Assembly: GCA_963663615.1 (NCBI GenBank)
Contig: OY760517.1
Span: forward strand, 3,596,001-3,660,000
Direction: 5' to 3'
Length of the DNA: 64,000 bases
From: G963663615 sp963663615
GTDB lineage: Bacteria > Bacteroidota > Ignavibacteria > Ignavibacteriales > Melioribacteraceae
The position numbers were made by a program, and so were the translations under genes. This document shows positions 45,573 to 56,100 of the stretch, piece by piece; within the stretch, counting starts at the first letter, position 1, and every line of letters starts with the position of its first letter. The notes under the pieces were generated by a model. That model had not been told where the DNA came from. It saw only the letters and a program-made list of their open reading frames with translations, and did no database searches.

Positions 45573-46976
45573 ATGAGAATTCTGGCGGTAATTTTAATTT
45601 TGGTAACTACGGTTAACGCCAATAACTGGAAAAATTTTATAGATAGCCTTAAGGCTGGTAAAGATGTATCGGAGTTTATACAACAGGATGAGCTTGCACT
45701 CTCAAAACGACTAGGAATTACCTACAAAAAAGTTGTAAATAAAACAGTAATATCATACGAGCCGGTACAGCCTGAATGGAATAAAATTGAATTTAAATAT
45801 ACCGACGAAGCTGATGGTAGCGGCAAACTTAATCTTAAAGATAAAAAACAGGAACTAAACTACTATTTTATTGAAGGGAAGGTAGTTTCGCCCGTTTACT
45901 ATTTTTCAAGAACCTGGTTTACCAAGGAGAGTAAATATTTTGTTTACAAATGCGAAGATGCATCTCTTTTGCTTGATTACAATTTGGAAAAAATGGACAA
46001 GTTTGTTGAGTCTGTATTTGAAAAATTAAACTTTACTGATGAGCTAAAACAAAAACTGGAAAAGGAAAAGATTTACTACTTTCTCTGCAAGGATACCGAC
46101 CAAATAGAAAAAATTACCGGATACGATACACGAGGTATATATAATCTGGCATTCGACTATATAGTTACTACATACCAGTGTCATTATCACGAGCTGGTTC
46201 ACCTGATGGTAAATTACCGGTTGCAAAATCTTAATTTATATACCAATCCGTTTTTGCTTGAAGGACTTGCAGTTGGATTGGGTGGTAGAGGTGGCAACGA
46301 ACCTGAACTTCAGTTACAGTTAGGGGCTTTTCTGCATGAAGCAAATTTCCTCAAGATGGATGAGTTATTATCATCAGCAGGATTTTCTGCAAATGATGTA
46401 TCACTTAGTTACCCGTTCGCAGGTTTTTATAACGATTGTTTACTCAATATTATGGGTGCAGAAAAGTATCTGGATATATATGCAAAATATGGTTCCAAAA
46501 CTTTTGCAACATTACCTACAATACAACAGAAAGATTTACCCGACACTAGTAAATGCAACGAGTACATTACAAATAAAGATTATAAAACTGTACATATCGA
46601 TATGGAATCAGAAACAAGTCAGGTTGTAAAAGGAGATCATTACATTATTGAAGAGAATGTGGACTGTTACCTCTTTTACCTCAAGAGCGATATGGCATTT
46701 AACGAAGGCGGAAAATCACCAATAACAAACTCCTCGAAGTTTGAAGAGATTTATCCCGGGAAGGAATTTAATGGTGCCAAATATTTGATTACAGTTAACG
46801 ATAATGAAGTTTCCCTATATAACCTGTATTCAAACAACCTTGTTGCAAAGTATGCTGCCGGTTTCACTCTTACAGGTAAAACAGTTACCAAAAAAAATGA
46901 TATGTACTATTTTGCAATACCCAAAAAGTATTTTGATGAAAACATTGCTGATCTTGTAATTACTAAAGTAGAATAA
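45573..46976 (+). CDS. secreted gluzincin-like metallopeptidase candidate
   Basis: A 467-residue exported protein (signal peptide about 1-16, MRILAVILILVTTVNA). The zinc motif HELVH at 206-210 (in HYHELVHLM) is followed 20 residues later by E230 in LLEGLAVGLGG, the HExxH-x19-E pattern of gluzincins. The flanking regions do not match a named peptidase family that I can recall. The C-terminal ~150 residues are a beta-rich domain. GAGGAAAG precedes the ATG at good spacing. Substrate unknown. Confidence 0.72.
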   Translation: MRILAVILILVTTVNANNWKNFIDSLKAGKDVSEFIQQDELALSKRLGITYKKVVNKTVISYEPVQPEWNKIEFKYTDEADGSGKLNLKDKKQELNYYFIEGKVVSPVYYFSRTWFTKESKYFVYKCEDASLLLDYNLEKMDKFVESVFEKLNFTDELKQKLEKEKIYYFLCKDTDQIEKITGYDTRGIYNLAFDYIVTTYQCHYHELVHLMVNYRLQNLNLYTNPFLLEGLAVGLGGRGGNEPELQLQLGAFLHEANFLKMDELLSSAGFSANDVSLSYPFAGFYNDCLLNIMGAEKYLDIYAKYGSKTFATLPTIQQKDLPDTSKCNEYITNKDYKTVHIDMESETSQVVKGDHYIIEENVDCYLFYLKSDMAFNEGGKSPITNSSKFEEIYPGKEFNGAKYLITVNDNEVSLYNLYSNNLVAKYAAGFTLTGKTVTKKNDMYYFAIPKKYFDENIADLVITKVE

Positions 46977-47004
46977 TACATATCCCGAAAAGTTTATTAG
47001 TTAT

Positions 47005-47037
47005 ACCCCAAAGATACATTATATCCTTGGGGTTTTG
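47005..47037 (+). terminator. terminator of the gluzincin-like gene
   Basis: Stem ACCCCAA / TTGGGGT with outer loop region 47012-47026, then TTTGTTTTGG. Confidence 0.7.
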
Positions 47038-47096
47038 TTTTGGTATGAACTTGCCAGTATAACAAATCGTTACAACCTTAAAAGAAACCGAATACC

Positions 47097-47735
47097 ATGA
47101 ATAAATATCTTAAAATTGCCCTTGCACTAAGTATTATCACAATAATTTATAATTTAATTGAAGGTGGAGTATCTGTTTATTACGGACTTGAAGATGAAAC
47201 ACTCTCACTTCTGGGTTTTGGTGTTGATAGTTTTGTTGAGGTTATTTCCGGGATAGCAATTCTGCATCTTGTACTACGATTGCGAAAAGGACAGGCAGAA
47301 GAGCGGGACAGATTTGAAAGTGATGCATTGCGGGTAACCGGACGTGCATTTTATCTACTTGGGGTTGGGCTTGTGCTTGGCTCAATTGACCGACTAATAC
47401 ACAACACTCAACCCGAAACAACGGTTGTAGGTATTATTGTATCCGTAATATCAATTGCTACAATGTACTTTTTGCTTAGTGCCAAACTTAAAACCGGTAA
47501 GGCTTTGGGTTCGCAGGCAATTATAGCTGATGCCAACTGTACCAAAACCTGCTTTTATCTTTCAGTTATCCTTTTATTTTCGAGTGGCATTTATGAGCTT
47601 ACAGGTTTTGCCTACATCGATGTTGTCGGTTCACTGGGAATTGCATGGTTCAGCTTTAAGGAGGGCAAGGAAGCTTTCGTTAAAGCAAGTATGGACGGAT
47701 TTGCATGTGCCTGTGGTGATAGTAAACATTTATAA
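47097..47735 (+). CDS. CDF-like cation transporter with cysteine-substituted metal site
   Basis: A 212-residue inner-membrane protein with six predicted helices in the CDF (cation diffusion facilitator) order. TM2 carries D44 and E48 (FGVDSFVEVISG). In TM5, where CDF proteins have HxxxD, the motif reads ADANCTKTC, so both ligands are cysteine (C148, C152). The C-terminal cytoplasmic zinc domain is absent. Instead there is a Cys-containing tail (ACACGDS, C204/C206). I infer transport of a soft metal such as Cu, Hg or Cd rather than Zn; this is not shown. Confidence 0.75.
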   Translation: MNKYLKIALALSIITIIYNLIEGGVSVYYGLEDETLSLLGFGVDSFVEVISGIAILHLVLRLRKGQAEERDRFESDALRVTGRAFYLLGVGLVLGSIDRLIHNTQPETTVVGIIVSVISIATMYFLLSAKLKTGKALGSQAIIADANCTKTCFYLSVILLFSSGIYELTGFAYIDVVGSLGIAWFSFKEGKEAFVKASMDGFACACGDSKHL

Positions 47736-47760
47736 CAGAGCGAATTGAAGTAATTCTGAT

Positions 47761-48156
47761 TTAGCTATAATTATTGTAGCCGCTATAACCTGTATGAACC
47801 TTATCCTTAAAGAAGTTAAAAGCTTTTTCCACGTATATATTTCTGAAGTATGGTATTAACATTGTAAAGCCTGCAATATCGGTTAGCAAACCGGGTGTAA
47901 GTAATGTAATTCCACCTATTAACACAAATAAACCATGTAGTAATTCCTTACCCGGTATTCTTCCTTCACCCGATGTGGATCGAATTTGACTAATAACATA
48001 AAATCCCTGCTGCCTTGTTAAATAGGCACCCAATATACCGGTAACCAATATTATGGCAAGCGTGTTTAACGTTCCAATTCGGGAACCAACTTCAATCAGG
48101 AAATATATTTCAATTACCGGCACGAGTGAAAAAAGTAGCAGAAGTCTTATAAACAT
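47761..48156 (-). CDS. fxsA: FxsA-family membrane protein
   Basis: A 131-residue inner-membrane protein with the FxsA pattern: LVPVIEIYFLIEVGSRIG, LVTGILGAYLTRQQGF, then LIGGITLLTPGLLTDIAG. FxsA in E. coli blocks phage T7 exclusion by plasmid F when overproduced; the cellular role in this group is unknown. It is 3 bases downstream of the DUF4342 gene, probably co-transcribed. Confidence 0.9.
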   Translation of the reverse strand: MFIRLLLLFSLVPVIEIYFLIEVGSRIGTLNTLAIILVTGILGAYLTRQQGFYVISQIRSTSGEGRIPGKELLHGLFVLIGGITLLTPGLLTDIAGFTMLIPYFRNIYVEKAFNFFKDKVHTGYSGYNNYS

Positions 48157-48159
48157 ATA

Positions 48160-48513
48160 CTATTTGTCTTCCTTTACTTCAATAATTTGTACTTCTGTAA
48201 TACCTGTATCTTCACGACGAATAATTTCAACCGAGAAATTTGCTGCTAAACCGGCAAGTGCAACAACCGCAGTAAGCATAGGGGCAAAAACTGCACCAAT
48301 TATTCCAATTGATACTGGTAGTTCCATATACATATTGCCATCTGTATTTTTAACCACAATACGGTTAACATTACCTTCGCGTATAATACTTTCAATTTTT
48401 TTTAGCAAGTCTTTTCCACTAACTTTAAATTTCTCTTTATATTTGCTATACATCTTATCCTCCAATATATCTTTTTTTTCCTTTAGATGAACTAATTTAA
48501 TGTTTTGTTCCAT
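48160..48513 (-). CDS. DUF4342-domain protein
   Basis: A 117-residue protein with the DUF4342 pattern: FKVSGKDLLKKIESIIREGN, then RIVVKN and MELPVSIGIIGAVFAPML with a membrane-prone helix. Function unknown. It lies upstream of fxsA by 3 bases. Confidence 0.78.
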   Translation of the reverse strand: MEQNIKLVHLKEKKDILEDKMYSKYKEKFKVSGKDLLKKIESIIREGNVNRIVVKNTDGNMYMELPVSIGIIGAVFAPMLTAVVALAGLAANFSVEIIRREDTGITEVQIIEVKEDK

Positions 48514-48554
48514 AAAATTGCATATATCGTTACTGATTATATTATCGTACTGAA

Positions 48555-49274
48555 ATGAATATACTTAAAACAGCCAAAAATCCGGAGCTTGGCATAATTA
48601 CCTTTCGCTCAAACAGACGTAGCAAACGACTCTCGATAAGAGTTAAGGGAAGGGATAATATTATTGTTACCCTACCTGTTGGTTACCCGGTAAAACATGC
48701 CGAAAAATTTGTACTTGAGAAAAAGGAGTGGATAAAAAAATCGCTTCAAAATCTGGAAAAGAAGAAAAATGTTTCCATAATTGCACCTGATAATCCTTAC
48801 CAGACAAAACTCCATTTGATTGAGTTTTTCCCGGTAAATAACACTAGCTACAATATATATTTTAACAAGGGTAAAGTTAGAGTTGATTACCCGGAGCTAC
48901 ATAAACAGAATGAACATATGCTTGCCGATAACCTTAAAAAATGTATTGAGGAAATTTTAAGACGAGAAGCCAAAATTGTTATTCCTGATATGGTTATTAG
49001 AATGGCAGCAAAACATGATCTTTCTTTTAACCAAATATCGGTTAAGAATATGGTAACCAGGTGGGGAAGCTGCTCTGGCAAAAGAAATCTTAATTTTAGT
49101 TTACACCTTATGAGAATACCCGATCACCTGATTGAATATGTTGTACTGCATGAACTGGCACATTTAACCGTAAGGAACCATGGGAAAAATTTTTGGACAC
49201 TGCTTGATAAATACTGCAACGGTAAAGCACGTCAGCTCGATAAGGAAATGCGTAATTACACAGCAAGATGGTAA
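48555..49274 (+). CDS. YgjP/M48-like metallopeptidase (DUF45)
   Basis: A 239-residue cytoplasmic metalloprotein. Zinc motif HELAH at 199-203 with third ligand H209 (NHGKNFW), and the family landmark RWGSCS at 169-174. This is the YgjP-like WLM/M48-type minimal gluzincin family, found widely with type I restriction genes and alone. Activity unproven. No restriction genes are next to it here. Confidence 0.88.
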   Translation: MNILKTAKNPELGIITFRSNRRSKRLSIRVKGRDNIIVTLPVGYPVKHAEKFVLEKKEWIKKSLQNLEKKKNVSIIAPDNPYQTKLHLIEFFPVNNTSYNIYFNKGKVRVDYPELHKQNEHMLADNLKKCIEEILRREAKIVIPDMVIRMAAKHDLSFNQISVKNMVTRWGSCSGKRNLNFSLHLMRIPDHLIEYVVLHELAHLTVRNHGKNFWTLLDKYCNGKARQLDKEMRNYTARW

Positions 49275-49467
49275 GCTATCTGTTTCCCAAATGCCAAACT
49301 GTCTTCAAAATAATTTCAAATTATCATTTTTATCCCGGATATATTCCATTCATCAACTTTATATTCAGTATTGAAATTGAAGTTTGACTATTGTCTTCCA
49401 ATTAATATTCTCTATTCTATAAATGATTTTATATATTTAGGTATTAGTATAAAAATAAGTTTGGTGT

Positions 49468-50235
49468 ATGAAGCTCAAAATTTCTCTTTTCATGTTTTTA
49501 CTACTTGGTTCGGTAGTTATTGGACAAGAATTATTTGTTTGCGAAAATTATACGGAAGATGGTACTCCGGTTGATGTAATGGAAAAGGTTAAAATTAGAC
49601 CTGGCGGCGAACATCATTATCTGCTACTAAAGGATAAGAAGATAATAGACGGCAGTATGGTTTATCTGTTTATCGACAAGTTTGTTAATGGTAATTTTGA
49701 ACCTTTCGAAAGTAATCCCATTCATCTTGACAGGGAAAAAAACTGGCTTGTTTATGAATATTTTTTCAGGGAAGAAGGCAGATATAAAATAAATATTGTT
49801 AGCAGCAGCAACAAACTTCTTGCTTCAAAACGTGTTAATGTTACTGTTGAAGAAGAATACCTTGAACCACAGGATACATACTACGAAACTACATACTCAA
49901 CCAGGAAAATTAAATTTGCAGAAGCAATTTTAGGTGGCAAACCAGCTAATATTGTATCATCACTTAAATTGCAACGCGAAAACAATGTTGTTTTTATTTA
50001 CCTCGATAACAGGGCTCCTCTCCATACTACAAGGATACGTGTTGAAATTGAAAGAGATAATGATGGCAACAAGGATTTTGAGGAAAAGGTAACTACAAAA
50101 AAATATAAAGTTCAACCCGATTGGAAAGATACTTATTTCAGGTATGAATTTGACAAGGCTGGAATTTACAAGTTTACAGTTTTTAACGAACTGGATTTGA
50201 TGATTGATTACGGATATTTTACCGTTTACCAGTAA
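49468..50235 (+). CDS. secreted beta-rich protein of unknown function
   Basis: A 255-residue protein with signal peptide (MKLKISLFMFLLLGSVVIG). The mature part is beta-rich with two likely Ig-like modules (about 25-115 and 150-253, the second around YEFDKAGIYKFTVFNE). I do not recognise a family. It may be a surface or periplasmic protein. It ends 2 bases before a hairpin, convergent with the FAD oxidoreductase gene. Confidence 0.65.
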   Translation: MKLKISLFMFLLLGSVVIGQELFVCENYTEDGTPVDVMEKVKIRPGGEHHYLLLKDKKIIDGSMVYLFIDKFVNGNFEPFESNPIHLDREKNWLVYEYFFREEGRYKINIVSSSNKLLASKRVNVTVEEEYLEPQDTYYETTYSTRKIKFAEAILGGKPANIVSSLKLQRENNVVFIYLDNRAPLHTTRIRVEIERDNDGNKDFEEKVTTKKYKVQPDWKDTYFRYEFDKAGIYKFTVFNELDLMIDYGYFTVYQ

Positions 50236-50237
50236 TA

Positions 50238-50262
50238 AAAGCCGGGAGAAACTCCCGACTTT
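50238..50262. terminator. hairpin between convergent genes
   Basis: CGGGAG / CTCCCG with a 3-base loop (50243-50257), lengthened by AAAG / CTTT across one mismatch. It probably ends both transcripts, though the T tracts are short. Confidence 0.65.
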
Positions 50263-50272
50263 CAAAAGCAAA

Positions 50273-51859
50273 TTAGTCCTTTAGACTTTTTGAAAACTTA
50301 ATCGCAGTACGGAAAATTTTCATTAAACTTAACGGTAACCCCATCACAATAGCCGAAACCATAATTCCTGACATCATAGCACCTGTAATACCATGTCCAG
50401 CAGTATCTGCTCCCGTAAGGTACAGGTTTTTAACCGGTGTACGATAATTAGCCGATTTCATTTTATATCTTTCAGGTGTTGCCGGAATACCGTAAATATT
50501 TCCTTTTTCATAATTAAGGTAATGTTTGGTAGTTAAAGGTGTACCAAGCTCGGTATAATCAACCAAATCCTTAAAACCAGGATACCTGTCATCGACGAAT
50601 TTAATCATGCTATCAACAATTTTTTGCTTAAGAGCTTCGTAGTCATCACCCCTTTGCTTAAACGGAAGTTCTTCCCATTCCCTGAAAGGATCATAATCGG
50701 AAAACGTTAAAAGTTGAGCAGTATATGCAGCCTCTTCCGTTATTTTGTGTTTGGTAAAAGAAAGATAACCTGCATTTACTTTGCCATCAACAATATCATT
50801 TCTTTCTTTAAACTCATCAACCAAATCAGTTTTGGTATGTATCCAGTGATTTTCTCCTTTAAAACCAAGCTTTTCAGGGTTATCCTTTAACCCGATAAAC
50901 AAGGTAATATTACTTACCCAGTGTTTAATTTTATTTAATTCCTTAATCTGGTCAATTGCATACACAGTTGGCAGCAACTTATTATATGTTACCTCAGCAC
51001 CAGCGTTGGAGATTACAAGATCGGCATAAAATTCTTTTACACCTTCATCCTTGTTTTTTTTGTTAAATGCTTTAATACCGACAGCTTTACCATTTTCAAC
51101 AATTATATCGGTAACCATGTGACTGGTTAGTGAAGTTCCTCCAGCATTTTCAATAATTGGCAATACCGAATCGGCAATTGATTTTGAAGTTCCTGATGGT
51201 GTGTACCCCCCATCAAAATAGTGATTCTGTATAATACAATGAATTACAAAAGATGACATATGGGGTGGTAATCCATGGTCACCATAACGGGCAGTTAATA
51301 CCGCTTTAAGTCTTTCATCATTAAAATGCTCATCCATATACTCTTTGGTTGTTTGCAGAGCAAACTCGGAGTTCAGATATTTGATTGAGTCGAATAACGA
51401 GTTAGAGCCTGACATGGTCATTAGTAAGTTATACTTCATAAACCATCTTAAAGCTTTTTTCATATCCTTGAAATATTGTACAATTGCTTTTTCCTCAGCC
51501 GGGAAAGCTTTTATAAGATCAGCTTTATAATTGTCCTTGCCCTTTCTTACATCAAATTTAAAATCGGGAAAGTTTATATGTTCAAATGTATCTGGCAGCT
51601 TTTCCCATTTTACATTGCCCCCGGTAACATAATCCATAATAGCACGGGGTTTATCATCCTCGCCCATAGCACCCACATAATGAACACCAACATTCCATAC
51701 ATATTTTTTTTTACGCTTAAAGATGTGAGTAAATCCGCCAAGTTTGCCATGTTGTTCAATTAGCAAAACTTTTTTGCCTGCTAATTGAGATAATATACTT
51801 GCAGCTGTTAACCCGCCCATTCCCGAGCCGATAATAACTACATCAAATTTATTTTTCAT
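50273..51859 (-). CDS. FAD-dependent oxidoreductase of the CrtI / retinol-saturase type
   Basis: A 528-residue flavoprotein. The dinucleotide-binding motif GSGMGGLTAA is at 11-20, ending in E35 of LLIEQHGKLGG, and the C-terminal flavin loop has GADTAGHGITGAMMSG. This is the phytoene desaturase / carotenoid isomerase / retinol saturase superfamily. No other carotenoid gene is here, so the substrate is open. Start ATG 51859. Single-gene unit. Confidence 0.85.
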   Translation of the reverse strand: MKNKFDVVIIGSGMGGLTAASILSQLAGKKVLLIEQHGKLGGFTHIFKRKKKYVWNVGVHYVGAMGEDDKPRAIMDYVTGGNVKWEKLPDTFEHINFPDFKFDVRKGKDNYKADLIKAFPAEEKAIVQYFKDMKKALRWFMKYNLLMTMSGSNSLFDSIKYLNSEFALQTTKEYMDEHFNDERLKAVLTARYGDHGLPPHMSSFVIHCIIQNHYFDGGYTPSGTSKSIADSVLPIIENAGGTSLTSHMVTDIIVENGKAVGIKAFNKKNKDEGVKEFYADLVISNAGAEVTYNKLLPTVYAIDQIKELNKIKHWVSNITLFIGLKDNPEKLGFKGENHWIHTKTDLVDEFKERNDIVDGKVNAGYLSFTKHKITEEAAYTAQLLTFSDYDPFREWEELPFKQRGDDYEALKQKIVDSMIKFVDDRYPGFKDLVDYTELGTPLTTKHYLNYEKGNIYGIPATPERYKMKSANYRTPVKNLYLTGADTAGHGITGAMMSGIMVSAIVMGLPLSLMKIFRTAIKFSKSLKD

Positions 51860-51960
51860 ATACTTTGTTAAATTGTTTAAATTCAGTTACTTATTTGATG
51901 CAATAACATAACAATAGTTTTAACATAATTAAACATTCTAATACGGGCTGGGCAATAATT

Positions 51961-52833
51961 ATGAAAAAATTAATACACGATTTTGCTGATTTTCCGGAGC
52001 ATGTAAAACTCTTCCACGAATTTATTGATGCAGTATTTCCACGGGTTAATTTCAGGGAATTTGAACAGAAAGGTTTTTGGGTCAAATCATATAAACCTTT
52101 TTCCATTGTACAGGATGATAAAATAGTTGGGAATGTTTGTGCCGCCGAAATGAAACTTTTGATTGATGGTAACCTTGTAAATGCAGTTCAGGTTGGCGGA
52201 GTAGGAACGTTGCCTGAATACAGAAAGATGGGTATTTCCAGACGTTTGATGGAATTTGTTTTTGATTTTTATGACGACAAGGTTGATTTCTTCTTTCTGT
52301 TTGCTCCAGTAGATGTGCGAGACTATTACCCAAGATTAGGATTTACCCCCATTAAAGAAGCCCTTTTTGTTTGTGATGATTGCATTCCCAAACCCGCCGG
52401 TGAAAGTATTAAGCTTAACTTCGATAATCTGGTTGACTACAACATACTTGTAAAAACCATTAAAAACAGACTCCCAATTTCTACAATTTTTGGAGCCGAA
52501 GATTACGATTATATTACTATGTGGTATGTAATAAACTTTTTTAAAAATAGTATTTATTACATTAAGGAAGAAAACGTAATTGTAATTAAAGAAGAAAAGG
52601 ATGGTATTCTTTCGATAATTGATGTGATCTTTACTGATAAAATTAACTGGGATAACATTTTACCCAAAGTAATAGAAAGTAATGATATTAGGGAAATTCG
52701 ATACTATTTTACTCCGGATCAGGTTAAATACAAACACAACAAGGTTTTTATAGATAATAACGGATTGCATATAAAAGGTAATTTCAGATTACTTGAGCAA
52801 AAAGTAAGGTTTCCGTTTACAGCTGTTACATAA
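51961..52833 (+). CDS. GNAT-family N-acetyltransferase
   Basis: A 290-residue acetyltransferase with a GNAT core in the N-terminal half: VGGVGTLPEYRKMGISRRLM is the acetyl-CoA loop, and APVDVRDYYPRLGF matches the end of the domain. The C-terminal ~130 residues are a separate domain. Target unknown. Start ATG 51961, no strong ribosome binding site. It is followed by a 275-base gap before the Asp-box protein gene. Confidence 0.82.
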   Translation: MKKLIHDFADFPEHVKLFHEFIDAVFPRVNFREFEQKGFWVKSYKPFSIVQDDKIVGNVCAAEMKLLIDGNLVNAVQVGGVGTLPEYRKMGISRRLMEFVFDFYDDKVDFFFLFAPVDVRDYYPRLGFTPIKEALFVCDDCIPKPAGESIKLNFDNLVDYNILVKTIKNRLPISTIFGAEDYDYITMWYVINFFKNSIYYIKEENVIVIKEEKDGILSIIDVIFTDKINWDNILPKVIESNDIREIRYYFTPDQVKYKHNKVFIDNNGLHIKGNFRLLEQKVRFPFTAVT

Positions 52834-53108
52834 ATGATACTGATAATTAGGTTGTTAGCACAGGATAAACCTTTGTTAACAACTTTATATATATACCCCC
52901 GTCTAAAATACATGCTTCCGTTTCTGCCATACAAGGACTTAATAATGTACTTTTTGTCTTTTGGAATAAAATTAATTAAAATATTTTTATTTATCGGCAG
53001 TTATTGGGTAATCCCTTATTACGGATTTTATTATTTTTACTTCAAATTTAATCTTTCTTGGCTCATTATTTTCGAACAAACTAAATTTTTTAACCGGGAG
53101 ATGGCTAC

Positions 53109-56100
53109 ATGAAAAAACTATCTTACAGTTTCATAATTTTATTAACCTTTCTTGCTGCAATTACTATTGCCCAGGAAAAAAAATCCGTTGAATCGGTAAA
53201 GGATGTATCACTCAGCGGACTTAAATTTCGTAGTATTGGTCCGGCTGTAACAGGCGGACGAGTTCGTGACATTGCTGTAAATCCGGAAGATCATTCCGAG
53301 TATTACATTGGGGTTGGTGATGGCTCCCTATGGAAAACCACCAATAATGGAATTAGCTGGAATCCTGTTTTTGATAACCAGGGGGCTTATGCCATTGGTG
53401 CAGTACGTATCGATCCGCAAAACACAAATGTTGTTTGGGTTGGTACCGGAGAAAGCAGTAACCACAACAACTCCGGTTACGGTGATGGTGTTTACAAAAG
53501 TGAAGACGGTGGCAAATCATGGAACAATGTTGGACTAAAAGAGTCGGAACACATTGGTGGTATTGCAATAGACCCCAAAAACCCTAATACCGTATATGTG
53601 GCTGCTATGGGTCCGCAAAGGCGTGCGGGTGGAGAACGTGGTATCTATAAAACTACCGATGGTGGTAAATCATGGGAACATGTTCTTAACATAAGTAAAT
53701 ACACCGGGTGCTATCAGGTGCATATTGATTCGCGTTACCCTAATATTGTTTACGCAGTTGCTCATCAGCGTATGCGTAAATTGTATTCGGCTGTTTGGGG
53801 TGGACCTGAAAGTGCGTTTTATCGCTCAACTGATTATGGTAAAACATGGGATAAAATGACTAATGGACTACCTTCAAGCGATATTGGACGTTCCGGTATG
53901 ACAATCTCTCCAGCTGATCCCGATGTTCTATATGCAATTATTGAAGCTAAAACAGGCGGCGGGTTATACAGAAGTAAAGACCGTGGTGCGAGCTGGTCTA
54001 AAATGAGCAGCTACGTTTCTGCTTATGCCTTTTACTTCCAGAAGATTTATGCTGATCCGGTTGAGGTTGACAGACTTTACTCAATGGATGTTTTCCTTAA
54101 GGTTTCGAATGATGGCGGTAAATCATGGGAAAATGCTGGTGAAAAATTTAAGCATGTGGATAATCATTGTATGTGGATTGATCCTGATGACAACCGTCAT
54201 GCCGTTGTTGGTTGCGATGGTGGTATGTATCAAACTTACGATCAGTGTAAAAACTGGGATTTCCTAGGTAATCTCCCTATATCTGAAATTTACAAAGTTA
54301 CAACTGATAACTCAAAACCTTTCTATAATGTATATATAGGTACTCAGGATAACAACTCGCTTGGCGGTCCTTCAAGAACTGTAAGCTCGGCAGGTATAGT
54401 TAATGCTGATTGGTATTTTACTGTTTCAGGGGATGGTTTTGAAACACAGGTTGACTGGAAAGACCCTAATATAGTTTATTCACAATACCAGTATGGTGGA
54501 TTGTATCGCTACGATAAAAAGACTAGTGAAATTCTTTACATTAAACCACAGGATTTTGCCGATACAGCTTACCGTTTTGACTGGGATGCAGCATTGCTTA
54601 TCTCAAAGCACGACAATAAAACTTTGTATATGGGTGGTCATAAATTGCTAAAAACTACCAATCAGGGTAGCTCGTGGACTGAAATTAGCGGTGATCTTAC
54701 TCGCGGCGTACCAAAAGAAATTATGAAGCTAATGGATAGAAGCTGGAGCAAGGATGATCTTGCTCGCAAAGGTAGTATGGCGATAATTTCCAGTATTGCC
54801 GAATCACCACTTGATGCAAATATTCTTTACGTTGGCTCAGGTGATGGTTTAATCCATTATACAAATGATGGTGGAAATACCTGGCAAAAATCGGCTACAC
54901 CGGATGACCTGCCAAAATATTCACGAATACACAATATGGTTGCCTCGCATCACAATAAACTGGTTGCTTATGCTGCTACCCAAAACTTCCTTGATGGGGA
55001 TTTTAAACCCTATATGCTTAAAACCGTGGATGGTGGAAAATCATGGAATTATATAAATGGCGATTTGCCTGAACGTGGCAGTTCATACGCAATTGCCGAA
55101 GATCATGTTAATAAGGATCTGCTTTTCTGTGGTACACAGTTTGGTGTATTCTTTACCAATAACGGAGGTAAAAGCTGGCTGAGAATGGGAGCAGGTATTC
55201 CCAAGATGATCACAATGGACCTTGAAATACAAAAAGATGAGAATGACCTTGTAGTTTCAACATTTGGACGTGGTGTATATATTCTTGATGATTATTCGCC
55301 GTTAAGGTATATGGACAAGGAAACTCTTAACAAGGAAGCTTATATTTTCCCTGTAAAGGATGCGTTAATGTTTATTGAATCAAATCCTTACGGATTCCCG
55401 GGTGTTGGTTTTATGGGCTCCGATTTTTATGCTGCCGAAAATCCTCCGGTTGGTGCTGTATTTACTTATTATGTTAAGGATGCACACAAATCGTTGGAAG
55501 ATATACGCCGCGACAGGGAAAAAGAGTTACAGAAAGAAAATAAAGACGTAAAATTCCCTGATTATAATACGTTACGTGCCGAGGGAGAAGAGCCTTCACC
55601 TTTCCTTTTGTTTACAATTACCGACGAAGAGGGTAATGTTGTACGCAAAATAAAAAAAGGTATTTCAAAGGGTGTACAGCGTGTAGTTTGGGATTTCAGA
55701 CACAGTGTTCCAAAGCCTGTCTCACTTACTCCGTTTGATGATTCAATTCCATGGGCTGAACCAGACCTGGGATATATGGCGGTACCGGGTAAATATTACG
55801 TATCACTAAGCAAATTTGTTGATGGTAACTTTACCGAGCTTGTGGCAAAACAGCCATTTGAATGTAAAACACTCAACAGTGCAACTATACCGGTTGAAGA
55901 TTATGCGTCATTAAAAGTATTTAACAAAAAGGTTCATGAACTTACACGTGCAATCACGGCAATGAATGCGTACAGGGGAAGTCTCGATAAAAAGATTAGC
56001 TACTTCAAGAAAGCTTTTGTTGAAACTGCCGAAGTTCAGGGCACGCTTTACAACAGAATACTTGAGCTTGAACTTAAGCTTGATAAATTTAATCGTGAGT

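Noticed and set aside
52834..53112. Open frame of 92 codons between the GNAT and Asp-box genes
   Set aside because: Its hydrophobic content follows from T-rich DNA, it has no ribosome binding site beyond stop-start proximity, and it runs into the next gene; not supported as a protein.
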